NCBI GenBank assembly: GCA_041675005.1
Contig: JBAYUQ010000022.1
Span: 1-49,406 of the forward strand
Direction: 5' to 3'
From: PGYR01 sp041675005
Lineage (GTDB): Bacteria > Bacteroidota > Ignavibacteria > Kapaibacteriales > UBA2268
Length of the DNA stretch: 49,406 bases
In this document: positions 15,587 to 24,538 of the stretch, piece after piece
Layout: each line of letters opens with the position of its first letter
How positions within the stretch are numbered: position 1 is the stretch's first letter
Translations under genes and position numbers: made by a program
Notes under the pieces: generated by a model
The model's database searches: none
What the model was told of the DNA's origin: nothing
Seen by the model: only the letters and a program-made list of their open reading frames with translations

Positions 15587-16125
15587 TGCGCCCTCATGAT
15601 TCGGTTCTGGGCCCGCGGCTGGTAGATGCGGCTCACATGCGGCAAGTGCATGATCGATCCCGCCAGAAGCCCGGATGCCATTGATGTCGCCTGCGCCGAT
15701 CCAGAAAGCCGGATCGCCGTCAGCAGCGAGCCGAGCGCGGCGGATTCGGCCTGTGCGCTGCCCGCGAGCAGAATTTGCGTTGTCAGCGCGCCGCTTGCGC
15801 TCGATTCAGCAGCGGCCGAACCGACAAGCTGGGCAGAATCACCGGCAAGCGTTGCCGATGCGCTCGACTCCGCCGATGCCGAGCCGGAAAGTTGAATGCT
15901 CGTCGTGAGCGAGCCCGATGCCGAAGCGACGGCAGCGGCAGCACCGGCCAGAAGATGCACAGTCGGAAACTCACCGCCGCCCTCGATGTACTCCGTCGCG
16001 GAAAGATCGCCGCTCGCGGCAGACGTTGCGACAGCAGAGCCAGTAAGCTCGGCAGAACCGTCGGCATACGCCCCCCGTAGCTGCGCAAGCCCGCCTTCGT
16101 ACGCCGGTCGCAGTTGCGCGAGCAT
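15583..16125 (-). CDS. repetitive Ala/Ser-rich fibre protein (180 aa)
   Basis: Residues about 25-160 are six imperfect repeats of about 20 aa with consensus L-x-GSAxAxSxASGxLxTxI (for example LSGSASAESSASATLAG and LVGSAAAESSASGALTT). Alternating small residues suggest a beta-solenoid or fibrous shaft. The N-terminus (LAQLRPAYEGGLAQLRGAY) is distinct. TGATG coupling links it to the fibronectin-type protein gene. The matching DNA is also repetitive and prone to repeat-number change. It is likely a shaft or linker in the fibre cassette. Confidence 0.65.
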   Translation of the reverse strand: MLAQLRPAYEGGLAQLRGAYADGSAELTGSAVATSAASGDLSATEYIEGGGEFPTVHLLAGAAAAVASASGSLTTSIQLSGSASAESSASATLAGDSAQLVGSAAAESSASGALTTQILLAGSAQAESAALGSLLTAIRLSGSAQATSMASGLLAGSIMHLPHVSRIYQPRAQNRIMRAQ

Positions 16126-16814
16126 CAGCCGATGTCCTCGATCACCAGCCGACCCGCGAACACGATGTCATCGGCCGCCGTCGCCCCGGCCTTGTAGACG
16201 ATCAGGAACCCAAGGCCAGCCACCGCCAGGGCGGTTGACCCGTCCAGACTTACCTCCAGCCAGCCGCTCGCGTCCGTGGTCTCGGTCGTCGACTGGTAGA
16301 CCGGGGCGCCCATCGTCGCGGGATCGTCGTCATCGAACCACGCCACGGTCAGGCCCGTCAGGCTTGCCTGTGCGGCAGCTCCGTCGTAGAGCTGGATGCG
16401 GACGCCTTTGACCACCGCTGCAGCGGTCGTGAACTCGGCGGTCTCGACCCATGCGCTGTCCCCGTCGAGGTTCGTCGCCGCCACCCTCGCCTTGTACGTC
16501 ACCCCTGGCGTCAGCCCCGTGAGCGCGTAGGTTTCGACATCCGCAGCCGTCGTCGCAGCCGCCGTCCACGAGCTGTACGGGCTGGGCGAATACTCGACCT
16601 TGAACCCGGTCTCGTCGGCCGAGTTGTCCGTCCAGTTGACGGTCGAGCCGGTCTGCGTGATCGAGGTCGTGGTGCCGATGGTGGGGGCAGTGGGCGGTGA
16701 AGCCCCGGCGCTCGCCGGCTGCGTGATGAGCAGCCCGTTGCCCGCAGCGAAGAAATCTGCCCCGGTTCGCCGCGTTACCAGCGTCCCGTCATGCGCTACC
16801 CAGAAGTCCGCCAT
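16125..16814 (-). CDS. fibronectin type III domain tail/fibre protein (229 aa)
   Basis: The N-terminal 30 residues (DFWVAHDGTLVTRRTGADFF) are followed by one fibronectin-III module (residues about 38-115: PPTAPTIGTTTSITQTGST, WTDNSADETGFKVEY, ALTGLTPGVTYKARVAA). A C-terminal beta domain follows (IQLYDGAAAQASLTGLTVAW). Such modules decorate virions and bind surface carbohydrate weakly. The gene begins 1 nt after the stop of the beta-helix gene. Confidence 0.75.
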   Translation of the reverse strand: MADFWVAHDGTLVTRRTGADFFAAGNGLLITQPASAGASPPTAPTIGTTTSITQTGSTVNWTDNSADETGFKVEYSPSPYSSWTAAATTAADVETYALTGLTPGVTYKARVAATNLDGDSAWVETAEFTTAAAVVKGVRIQLYDGAAAQASLTGLTVAWFDDDDPATMGAPVYQSTTETTDASGWLEVSLDGSTALAVAGLGFLIVYKAGATAADDIVFAGRLVIEDIG

Positions 16815-16815
16815 G

Positions 16816-18168
16816 TCAGGCTGCCGCGACAGTCATGACCGGATCGACGTACACGGTCGTGCTCGCCTTGCCCAGCACCACGCGGCCCATCACCTGCCCG
16901 ACTGCGCTCGGGGTGAAGCTGCAGACCAGTTTGAGCGTGTGCCACGTTGCGCTGCCGTTCGGCCCGGTGCCGCTGTCGCCGGTCCATGCGGTCGCGCTGG
17001 TGGCTTGCGCGGTGCCGGCGGAGAGGGGGTTGGCGTTGCGGTCGCTCACCCACTCGCCATCGACGAACACCTCCAGCCACACGTCCTGATCGGTCAGAGC
17101 GGATGCGCCGTCGTGGCAGATTTCCACCGTCGCCGTCGAGGCTGCGGCAGTCTCGGCGTAGCCGGCCATTTCCGGGCCGACCAGTTGCCCGGCTCGCGTG
17201 TCAGCATTGCTCCCAGCGGCGAACTTGTAGCTGTACCGCGCCACCCCGTCATATGTGCCGGCGGTCGTGTAGATGGACTCGCCGAGCTGGATCGTGTCCC
17301 GGATCGTCCCGAACGCCGTCACTGTCCATCGACGATACCGGGTCGTCCCCGCAACACAGTCGATCACGTCCACTCTGGTCTGCGGCGGCAGCGCTGCATT
17401 CGTCGGAGTGCCAGACCAGCCCGTCGGTAGCGTGCATCCGATCAGCGTCGCCTCCCCTCCTGAGCCCTCCATAACGACGTCAACCAACACCACGTTGGTC
17501 GCGCACGCGGACAAATCCGTCCCGGTCACAGTGACGATAGACGGATATGAGCCATTGACCGCAAACGCGCGCGTGAACAGCGCCCCGGAGAGGCTTCCGC
17601 CGTCAATGTCGATTCTCGACGTGCGCAGGCGGAAGGTGTTCGACACATGCGACCCGACAAAAGAGCAGTTGGAAAGTCGAAAACGCGAGTTCAACGTGCT
17701 CGACGCTCCGACCGAAACAAACGAGGATGCGCTGGTACTGCCAATCTCCAGCGTGCAGCCGTCGAGCGTCAGTGCGTTATTTGCGGAGCTGCCGATGACT
17801 ATGGAATTCGTGCTCGCTCCGTCGCCTGCCTTGAGATGCACGCCGACCAGTCGACCGCACCCGCCGACCGTGAGCGTATACGCGCCCGTCGTCTGGATTT
17901 TCGCGCCCGCCGATAGCGCGGTCGGCGGGGTCGGGTCTCCGGTGTCATTGACCGACAGCACATCGACCCCGCCGGTCGCCGCCGACCCACCAAGGGCGAG
18001 CGTGACGTTTGCGCTGCTGTGCGTCTCGACGTGCCCATCGGCGAGGAACAGCCGATTCCCGGCCCCGGACACCGCTTCCGCGCCACCCTCGATTGCGGTG
18101 TACGCATTGGCCCACGAGGAACCGTTTGCCGATCCCGTTGCGCCTGATTGAACGTAATAGTCGGCCAT
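16816..18168 (-). CDS. putative parallel beta-helix adhesin (450 aa)
   Basis: The N-terminus MADYYVQSGATGSANGSSW followed by NAYTAIEGGAEAV is typical of phage and bacterial right-handed beta-helix proteins. Residues about 30-270 contain repeated short strands with Asn/Ser turns (LTLDGCTLEIGSTSAS, RFRLSNCSFVGSHVSN, RTSRIDIDGGSLSGAL). The C-terminal 120 residues are a beta-sandwich-like domain (DVWLEVFVDGEWVSD). A receptor-binding or glycan-cleaving fibre is the likely role; no catalytic residues can be assigned. Confidence 0.7.
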   Translation of the reverse strand: MADYYVQSGATGSANGSSWANAYTAIEGGAEAVSGAGNRLFLADGHVETHSSANVTLALGGSAATGGVDVLSVNDTGDPTPPTALSAGAKIQTTGAYTLTVGGCGRLVGVHLKAGDGASTNSIVIGSSANNALTLDGCTLEIGSTSASSFVSVGASSTLNSRFRLSNCSFVGSHVSNTFRLRTSRIDIDGGSLSGALFTRAFAVNGSYPSIVTVTGTDLSACATNVVLVDVVMEGSGGEATLIGCTLPTGWSGTPTNAALPPQTRVDVIDCVAGTTRYRRWTVTAFGTIRDTIQLGESIYTTAGTYDGVARYSYKFAAGSNADTRAGQLVGPEMAGYAETAAASTATVEICHDGASALTDQDVWLEVFVDGEWVSDRNANPLSAGTAQATSATAWTGDSGTGPNGSATWHTLKLVCSFTPSAVGQVMGRVVLGKASTTVYVDPVMTVAAA

Positions 18169-19361
18169 CAGCGTGTCCTCATGAAGTAGATGTTGCTGCC
18201 GGCGTGTGGCATCCAGAAAATGCCGCCGTATTCGGCCGAGTAGTGCCAGCGTTTGTAGTAACGCACCAAGTCAACGGTGTGCGTCGGCGGCGCCACGTCG
18301 AGCACGGTGACTGGCCAAGGATCGGCCGGATTCGCTGGCACTTTGATCTCGTAGACAGCGCGGTCCGTCGTGCTGTAGCGCATGCACAGATAGCTGTCGC
18401 GGTCGGCGCAGTATTCTATCGACGTGTTCGAGCGCACCAGCGACGCTGCGTCGCCGCTCAGTGTGCGCGCAGTGAACGCAGGCATCGACACGCCGTCCCA
18501 CGTCGGCCCTACATCAAAAGTCTGCACCATTGACGAAGAATATCCGGTACGCAACCTGACCATCCACTGCCGCGACGGATCGTAGAAGAAGGCCACGTCA
18601 GAGAACGTCGTCCCGGTCAGGCCATCGAACACCTGCCATGTGCCGGTCTCGATGTCGAACACGCCGAGCTGGTTCTCGTCTGCAGCGCCCTTCCCGGTGC
18701 GCCAAATCCGCCGGAACTCGTCCATGCCGCAGCATGTCCCGCTGCCGGTGTGCTCCATCGGCACGTCCGGATACACCTTCCCGTCCCACTTCCCGGCCGT
18801 CACATCCAGGGCGTTGACGCCGTTCGAACTGCCAGGGATGCCGCCGTACAAACTGTAGTTGACCGTGCCGGCGCCGCCGGTCGTGATCCGGTAGAGGCGG
18901 TTCGTCGGCGCGTCGAACCACAGATTCCAGTAGGTGTGACTCTCGACCGGAAACCTGTTCTGCCGGTCGTCTTCCGCCCCGTCATACGGGTAGTAGTACC
19001 CTTGGTATTCAGTGCCGTGCAGCGTGATCTGATCGGTCGTCCCGGCGGCGCGCGGTGGGCCTACCTCAAACCACACAGGAACGTCATCGGCGAGGTCGAT
19101 GCCGTAAGTGCCGCCCCGCGTATAGTCTTCGTGCCCACCGCCCTGAACGTACAGCTTCGACCCGTTCCACGCGCCCCCGCTGTACGCGCAGACGTAGCCC
19201 AGCTCCGGCGACGACACGCCGAACGCCGCGCGGTTCTCGGCGATATTCAGGACAGTGTTTGGAATCTCGTGCCACGTCATCAGCGGCGCGCTCACAAGCC
19301 ATGCCGGCGCGCTGCCGGAGACGATCTCGACGCGGAACGGGTTAGATGTTTGCTGCGTCAT
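18168..19361 (-). CDS. Kelch-like beta-propeller fibre protein (397 aa)
   Basis: Start ATG 19361 (ATGA overlap with the 982-aa gene). Repeated blade-like motifs: SGGAWNGSKLYVQGGGHEDY, TYWNLWFDAPTNRLYRIT, DEFRRIWRTGKGAADENQ, DVAFFYDPSRQWMVRL, IEYCADRDSYLCMRYS. The GGGHEDY sequence and alternating W/Y strands fit a Kelch/galactose-oxidase type propeller. No copper or catalytic ligands are evident, so carbohydrate binding is more likely than oxidation. Confidence 0.68.
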   Translation of the reverse strand: MTQQTSNPFRVEIVSGSAPAWLVSAPLMTWHEIPNTVLNIAENRAAFGVSSPELGYVCAYSGGAWNGSKLYVQGGGHEDYTRGGTYGIDLADDVPVWFEVGPPRAAGTTDQITLHGTEYQGYYYPYDGAEDDRQNRFPVESHTYWNLWFDAPTNRLYRITTGGAGTVNYSLYGGIPGSSNGVNALDVTAGKWDGKVYPDVPMEHTGSGTCCGMDEFRRIWRTGKGAADENQLGVFDIETGTWQVFDGLTGTTFSDVAFFYDPSRQWMVRLRTGYSSSMVQTFDVGPTWDGVSMPAFTARTLSGDAASLVRSNTSIEYCADRDSYLCMRYSTTDRAVYEIKVPANPADPWPVTVLDVAPPTHTVDLVRYYKRWHYSAEYGGIFWMPHAGSNIYFMRTR

Positions 19362-22306
19362 CTCGGAGCCCACCCCCACGTCGGCGCGTTATTGAAGCCG
19401 TTCTGAACGGTGGCCCCGTTGAATGTCGTCGATGTCGTCATCCTGCGCCAAGACGCGTCGGCCCCATCAGCCCCAAAATCGACAGCAAGCGCAAGGGTTG
19501 CAATCAAGGACTGCATCCACGAATTCCCTGACCAGTCTGCGGTTGAGTAGGTATAGACGCTCTGCCCCTCCGCAGGGTCTAGATAGGCGAGTTGCGGAGT
19601 CGTCAGCGTGCTTGCGTTCGCGTCATAAGACTCCTTCCACGAGGCCAGCCACGTATCGACAAACGGCAGAAGCAGGCCCGCAATGCTCTGTCCTGGCCCG
19701 GGGGTGCTGGTCCCGGTAGCAACTACCACGTCATCACGCTCCGCGAGCCGATAGTTCCACCCCGTGACGCCATCTCCCGCCATCCCGACCGGGTTACGGT
19801 AAGCCCGGACAAGGATCGCGTGCAATGCCTCCCTCGCGGTTTCACTCGGATAGGCACCAACCACCATTGCCATGCCGAAGCACGTCGTCGCAAACCGCTC
19901 CATAAAGGACTGAATCGTCACACCGCGAGGATATAGGACGCAGTTCTCGGCAAACGGCGTTATTAGGTTCTGCGCATACGCTGGATTCGCCACGCGGTTG
20001 TCGTAGATCCACTGGTAGCAGCGTGCAAGTGATGCCCCGAGGGTCGCTTTGGCGTCCGCGTCGCTGTCAGGGATCGTGATATACGCCTGCGTCTGGTGGC
20101 GCAACACCCACCCGAACCCGCGCGCGGACCCTGGGAACGGGTAAATCTGGTTGAGGTAAGCCGGCGAGGCCGACGGGCGGCAATTCGGGTGCAATAACGT
20201 CAAGCCTACGCTGTCCGCAAACTGCAGCCCTTCCAGGAATGCATAACGCCCCGTCGCAAGGTAAGCGACGTATCCAGCGCTCGGAGAATGCGAGCTGATC
20301 CACGTCGGCCCACCACCGTCTACCGGGGTAGGCGTCCTGTAGCTGGTCTCCCATTGATACGCGAGCCCTGACCGAAGCTGAGTAATCGAAAGGTTCTGAT
20401 ACCCATCCTTCGACGGACGAAGCGGGCGAAGGCCGTCTGTTTCGTCGCGGAAGTGAATGCTGTAGCGCCCCAGCAGCCGGGTATTCCCGATCATGCAGCG
20501 GTACGCCTCGGTGGATGGCGCGGCGGCATATAGAGACTCCCATCCATTACACCATCCGATAGTGTTTGACCCGCTATAGTCGCCCATGTATGAGCGGTAG
20601 TCACCCATTACAAATGGGTCCGGGTTTACCGTCTGAACAGGAGGAGTGACCTCGCCAATCGGGGTCGTCCAGCGATTATTAAGCGGGTTGTGGAACGCGT
20701 AGTTTGGGATCATCCTCGTCGAGCGGAAATACGCTTCGTCGTGGCGAGGGGTCACTTTGGGGTCTGTGCCGTACCAGTCCTCACGGCTCCATCTTGTGTG
20801 ATGCTTGTGCGCGCCGTATGCGGACGCAACGATTATCGGGTTGGCTGGAGTGACACCAGTGCCGTCCCACGTCACAGCAATGGTGGACACGCTGTTACTG
20901 GAGTCATAGGACACACTGGAGACGACCCCCTCTACAGTGGTATCTCCGATGACCCGAATGCGCGTTCCGACTGGATAAATCGTCTCGAAGCTGGTCGCGT
21001 ATACGCGGATACTGAATTCCATATCTGACAACCGCGCCATCGCCCCCCGCTGTTTCTCCTCCCAAAAATTGCTCGCTGCGAACCTGACGCTGCCATTGAT
21101 CGTCAGCGCTGCCGTATACGCCTTCGATGCAGGCGCCGCAACGAAAGACCACCCGTTCTCCACGATGGTCTCGATTTCAATCGAGCCGTCACCGAACATC
21201 CGCACATGGAACCAGACAGCAAGGTGCGGGTCAGTGCCGACAGGCGAATAGAAGTGCCACTCCGAACACTGCGGACCGCTCTGCCATGTGCGCACGAGGC
21301 CGGGGGAGCCGCGCGCAGGAGCGCCAGTCGTGCCGCTGACCTGCGACACCAGCGGCTTCAAGTCGACCGTGCCATACGGCGCCAGCTCGAGCGTGACGCT
21401 GCCGTAGTCGAGCACCGCATCGAGTTGAGCCAGCGAGACCGGCGTGCCGCTCGTGGCAGACGCTGCTTGCCGGAGACTGATCGTGCGCGCCTGGCCGGCT
21501 GTGAAGTCGGCGATGCCGCTGATGACCGCGAACTTGACGCTGCCGTCTGGCCAGCGGTTTTTCACGTCGGCTTGGAACGTCGTCAGGTCGGAGTCGATGA
21601 AGTCCGGGGCGTCGCCCTCGACGAACGCATGCCCGAAGGTGAACGGCATGACGCCCGTGACTCCAGAGACCATCGAGAACGTCGTGATCTCCTCGGCGAA
21701 CGGCGTCACCTCCAGCGTGTTGCCGACCGTGGCCGCGCTCGCCCCAACCCCGTCGTACTCGAACCGAAGCAGCGTCGGGTTGAACGTCACGCCGGCAGGT
21801 AGAGACCCCTGGTGTGCAACCGCGCCCTCGGACAGCAGGTACTGGCTCACGTCGCGCGTTGCGGCCGTGCCCTGCACGAACGAGATCGTCGGCACCGTCG
21901 CCCACGCCTCGGTCGGTGCAAGCGCCCAGGAAGCCGCCGCAATCGTCACCCGCAACCGCACCGCCTGCCCAACCACAAGCGAGCCACCCGAGAACGTAAA
22001 CCGCCCGCCAGGCCCGAACGCCCCATCGACATACCGCCCGTCGGCATTGCGGATCCGGCACGTCCACGTCGCCGCATCCGGCGTGCCGCCAGTCGTCACC
22101 GCACCGGACAGCAGCACATCAGCAGACAGCGAGCCGTCAGCGCCTGCGACCATCGGGCCGGTGAACGCCCCGCTGTAGACAAGCGTCTCGCCATCGCGCA
22201 GCTCGACAGTCAGCGTGCCGCTGCCGAGGCTGTCGCGCACGGCTTGGGCGCGGGCAGCGGGATTGGCGCCTGATGCGTAGGCGGAGAGGGTCGTGGGGTC
22301 GAGCAT
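19358..22306 (-). CDS. large fibre protein with lyase-like fold, candidate depolymerase (982 aa)
   Basis: Residues about 1-130 form Ig-like beta domains. Residues about 215-300 (GVMPFTFGHAFVEGD, NRWPDGSVKFAVISG, AGQARTISL) strongly recall the N-terminal RIFT barrel of PcRGLX/YetA-like rhamnogalacturonan lyases. The middle and C-terminal parts are rich in Trp/Tyr/His/Arg (HHTRWSREDWYGTDP, IHFRDETDGLRPL) with helical stretches near 700-950, as in alpha/alpha-toroid lyases. Inference: a tail-borne polysaccharide lyase or glycan-binding protein. The fold resemblance is from memory and no active site is assigned. Confidence 0.6.
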   Translation of the reverse strand: MLDPTTLSAYASGANPAARAQAVRDSLGSGTLTVELRDGETLVYSGAFTGPMVAGADGSLSADVLLSGAVTTGGTPDAATWTCRIRNADGRYVDGAFGPGGRFTFSGGSLVVGQAVRLRVTIAAASWALAPTEAWATVPTISFVQGTAATRDVSQYLLSEGAVAHQGSLPAGVTFNPTLLRFEYDGVGASAATVGNTLEVTPFAEEITTFSMVSGVTGVMPFTFGHAFVEGDAPDFIDSDLTTFQADVKNRWPDGSVKFAVISGIADFTAGQARTISLRQAASATSGTPVSLAQLDAVLDYGSVTLELAPYGTVDLKPLVSQVSGTTGAPARGSPGLVRTWQSGPQCSEWHFYSPVGTDPHLAVWFHVRMFGDGSIEIETIVENGWSFVAAPASKAYTAALTINGSVRFAASNFWEEKQRGAMARLSDMEFSIRVYATSFETIYPVGTRIRVIGDTTVEGVVSSVSYDSSNSVSTIAVTWDGTGVTPANPIIVASAYGAHKHHTRWSREDWYGTDPKVTPRHDEAYFRSTRMIPNYAFHNPLNNRWTTPIGEVTPPVQTVNPDPFVMGDYRSYMGDYSGSNTIGWCNGWESLYAAAPSTEAYRCMIGNTRLLGRYSIHFRDETDGLRPLRPSKDGYQNLSITQLRSGLAYQWETSYRTPTPVDGGGPTWISSHSPSAGYVAYLATGRYAFLEGLQFADSVGLTLLHPNCRPSASPAYLNQIYPFPGSARGFGWVLRHQTQAYITIPDSDADAKATLGASLARCYQWIYDNRVANPAYAQNLITPFAENCVLYPRGVTIQSFMERFATTCFGMAMVVGAYPSETAREALHAILVRAYRNPVGMAGDGVTGWNYRLAERDDVVVATGTSTPGPGQSIAGLLLPFVDTWLASWKESYDANASTLTTPQLAYLDPAEGQSVYTYSTADWSGNSWMQSLIATLALAVDFGADGADASWRRMTTSTTFNGATVQNGFNNAPTWGWAPR

Positions 22307-22746
22307 CAGGCTAGCGAGAAGTCCAACTCACCGGCCGCGAAGCTCGGCGCTGCGTCACCATCATTGATCGTCTTCGAAGTCGTCAGCGCGCCGAAGAACA
22401 GCAGGTTTCCCGCACTGGCGGCATCGAACACGCCGAAGTGCGTCACCACTCCCCAATTTGCGCCGCTCGGTGCGGGGAACGTAACCGTCGCGTTGTTGCT
22501 CGTCGCGCCCGTCGTGCCGCTCGACGCAGTCGTCGTGCCTGCGCCTTGCGTACCGGCCCAGCTCGCGAGATCGCCCGCAACTTCGACGCGCGCATACGCG
22601 CCGCCGGAAACTTCGGTGCCGCCACCGGCCGCCGTTGGCGCAGCGGTGTAAAGACCGACGTACGTCGACGTCGGCGCGGAGAATGCTTGCCCGCGCAGCG
22701 TCAGGTCGATCAACTTGTTGCGCAGGTAGTCAGAGAGTGCAGCCAT
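22306..22746 (-). CDS. Gp80-type phage tail fibre protein (146 aa)
   Basis: The N-terminus MAALSDYLRNKLIDLTLRGQ, then TYVGLYTAAPTAAGGGTEVS, then WGVVTHFGVFDAASAGNLLF is the hallmark layout of the small phage fibre/Gp80 family, which often sits at the head of fibre clusters. It overlaps the 982-aa gene by one base (TGATG) and probably anchors the large adhesins. No catalytic features. Confidence 0.82.
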   Translation of the reverse strand: MAALSDYLRNKLIDLTLRGQAFSAPTSTYVGLYTAAPTAAGGGTEVSGGAYARVEVAGDLASWAGTQGAGTTTASSGTTGATSNNATVTFPAPSGANWGVVTHFGVFDAASAGNLLFFGALTTSKTINDGDAAPSFAAGELDFSLA

Positions 22747-22773
22747 GAGGTCGGCTCCTTGAAGTGGGATGAA

Positions 22774-23274
22774 TCAGCACCGCACAACCGGCAGAGCGCC
22801 CGCGCCCGCGCCCGCGAGATACGGGGCGAGCAGTTGGTCGACGGCCCGGAAGCGCTTGGCCTGCGGGCTCGCGGTGTCGTACTCGGTCTCGATCACGTCG
22901 ACCCGCTGGCGCTTGATGCCGCGTTCGAGGTCGGGGGACAGGTCTTCGGCAGAGGCCCGCAGCGCGAGATCGGCGCAGGCGCGGGAGACGTCGGGCGGCA
23001 CGGTGTTGGCGGCGATCGGATAGCCGTCGACGATCACGCCGGAGCGTGGCCAGTCGAGCGCCTGCGTGCTGGTGGCGCGCGCCCCCTTCCATCGGGGCCG
23101 GTAGGCACCGAGCATGTAGTCGGTCGCCCGGCGCAGCGCTGCCTCCTTGGTGCCGGCGGACAGCGCACCCCAGGCGGCATTCCCGCGCGCGGCGTGGTAG
23201 GTGTCGGCGTCCGAGGTGCTGATGTAGGTCTCGGCATCGGCCAGGCCGGTGCCGTCTTCGACGGTGATCGCCAT
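22774..23274 (-). CDS. head-tail connector, DnaT-like family (166 aa)
   Basis: The pattern MAITVEDGTGLADAETYIST, DADTYHAARGN, KEAALRRATDYM and PPDVSRACADLALRA matches the phage family annotated as putative DnaT-like ssDNA-binding protein, which occupies the gp6-like head-tail adaptor position in siphophages. A structural role is more likely than DNA replication because it lies between capsid and fibre genes. Its start is just after the stop of the glycosyltransferase gene. Confidence 0.8.
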   Translation of the reverse strand: MAITVEDGTGLADAETYISTSDADTYHAARGNAAWGALSAGTKEAALRRATDYMLGAYRPRWKGARATSTQALDWPRSGVIVDGYPIAANTVPPDVSRACADLALRASAEDLSPDLERGIKRQRVDVIETEYDTASPQAKRFRAVDQLLAPYLAGAGAGALPVVRC

Positions 23275-23275
23275 G

Positions 23276-24538
23276 TCAGATTTCCGCGACCATTCGGTGC
23301 CTCAGCAGCCTCGCGGCTTCGTGGCGCATGACCGTGATCTCCTCGCCCTTGCTCAGGTCCGCGTGGCCGATGGTGCATGGCTTCACGATGCGGACCCTGA
23401 TGCTGTTGTCGATGCCGCGCAGCCCCTCGATCGCGCTGTGCGGCGTGTAGCGCCCGAACCTCTCGTCCGGGTCGAACGCCGGCCAGATGTCCGCAAGCGG
23501 GCTGGAGGGCATCACGCGCACCGGACAGTGGATGTCGCGCGCGATCTTGCGAGCCTCGTCGCGGTAGTCGTTGTCCGCGTAGCCGTCCATCCCGGCGAGG
23601 TAGACCACCTTCGCGCCCATTGCGAACGCCGCCCAGGTGGCCACCAGGCCGGACAGGACGAACCGCGGCGACTGCGGCCAGAAGCCGAGCCGGTAGTCCG
23701 CGAATCCGTGCGGGCTGATGACCGGCGCGTCCGACAGCGCCCGAAGGTGCCGACCCATCTGGGTCTGGGTCTTCGTGTGCGTGTGATCGATGGCCAGCAG
23801 GTAGCCGGGCCGGCGGATGTCTGCGCCGTGTCCGTTGGTGCTGATGACGACATCCACCGGGCCGATGCGCTCCATGTCGGAAGCCAGCGACGGCCCGCCG
23901 CCCATCACGGCGAACCGCTTGCCCTTGTGCTTGAGGATCAGCTCGCGGAAGTCGCGCAGTGCGGCCAGTTGCGGCACCCACGGCAGGCGCACGTCCCAGG
24001 GTCGAGGCTTGCCGTGGAACACCACGACGCCCGTGCCATCCGGCACCCCGTCCTTGCAGTGCGCCTTGTAGCTGCGCACGTTCTCACCCCACCGCGCGGC
24101 CGAGCCGATGTGGTCCTGCAGGAAGCCCTGGTCGCCCCACTTCGGCCACCGAGCGCATTCGCGCATGTGCTTTGCCGGGTTGTCGATCCACGCCTGCCAG
24201 ATGCGCGCCCGGTCGGCCTCGGCGACGAACATGAAACCCGACCCCATCCATCCGGGTTCCGCGAAGTTCTCGAGCACCGTCGTCTCGGCGGGCATCTCCG
24301 GCATCGAGAGCACGACGGTATCGAGGTCCAGCATCAGCACGTCGCCAGCCAGCGCCGGGCCGAACATCTCCATCTTCGCCCACCAGGTCGGCCAGTCGTG
24401 CTCGAGGCGGATCGTCTCCACCCCTGGCACCGGAACGTCCGACAGGCACACAAGCCCCGGCACCTGGCGCGCGAGCCACTGCACATGCTCAGGACCGAAG
24501 TCGCCGCCGGAGCGCAGGACGCAGGCTACCGTCGCCAC
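23276..24538 (-). CDS. two-domain GT-A glycosyltransferase-like/DUF115-like protein (420 aa)
   Basis: GTG start at 24538 with SD GGAGG; the start lies inside the end of the methyltransferase gene. Residues about 1-200 look like a GT-A nucleotide-sugar transferase with DxD motif (AGDVLMLDLDTVVL) and WPTWWAKMEMFGP. Residues about 205-420 resemble DUF115/MptE-like proteins (KHKGKRFAVMGGGPSLASD; MGAKVVYLAGMDGYAD) that act with glycan or nucleotide substrates. The fusion, with neighbouring methyltransferase and glycosyltransferase genes, suggests a modification pathway for virion protein or surface sugar. Confidence 0.72.
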   Translation of the reverse strand: MATVACVLRSGGDFGPEHVQWLARQVPGLVCLSDVPVPGVETIRLEHDWPTWWAKMEMFGPALAGDVLMLDLDTVVLSMPEMPAETTVLENFAEPGWMGSGFMFVAEADRARIWQAWIDNPAKHMRECARWPKWGDQGFLQDHIGSAARWGENVRSYKAHCKDGVPDGTGVVVFHGKPRPWDVRLPWVPQLAALRDFRELILKHKGKRFAVMGGGPSLASDMERIGPVDVVISTNGHGADIRRPGYLLAIDHTHTKTQTQMGRHLRALSDAPVISPHGFADYRLGFWPQSPRFVLSGLVATWAAFAMGAKVVYLAGMDGYADNDYRDEARKIARDIHCPVRVMPSSPLADIWPAFDPDERFGRYTPHSAIEGLRGIDNSIRVRIVKPCTIGHADLSKGEEITVMRHEAARLLRHRMVAEI

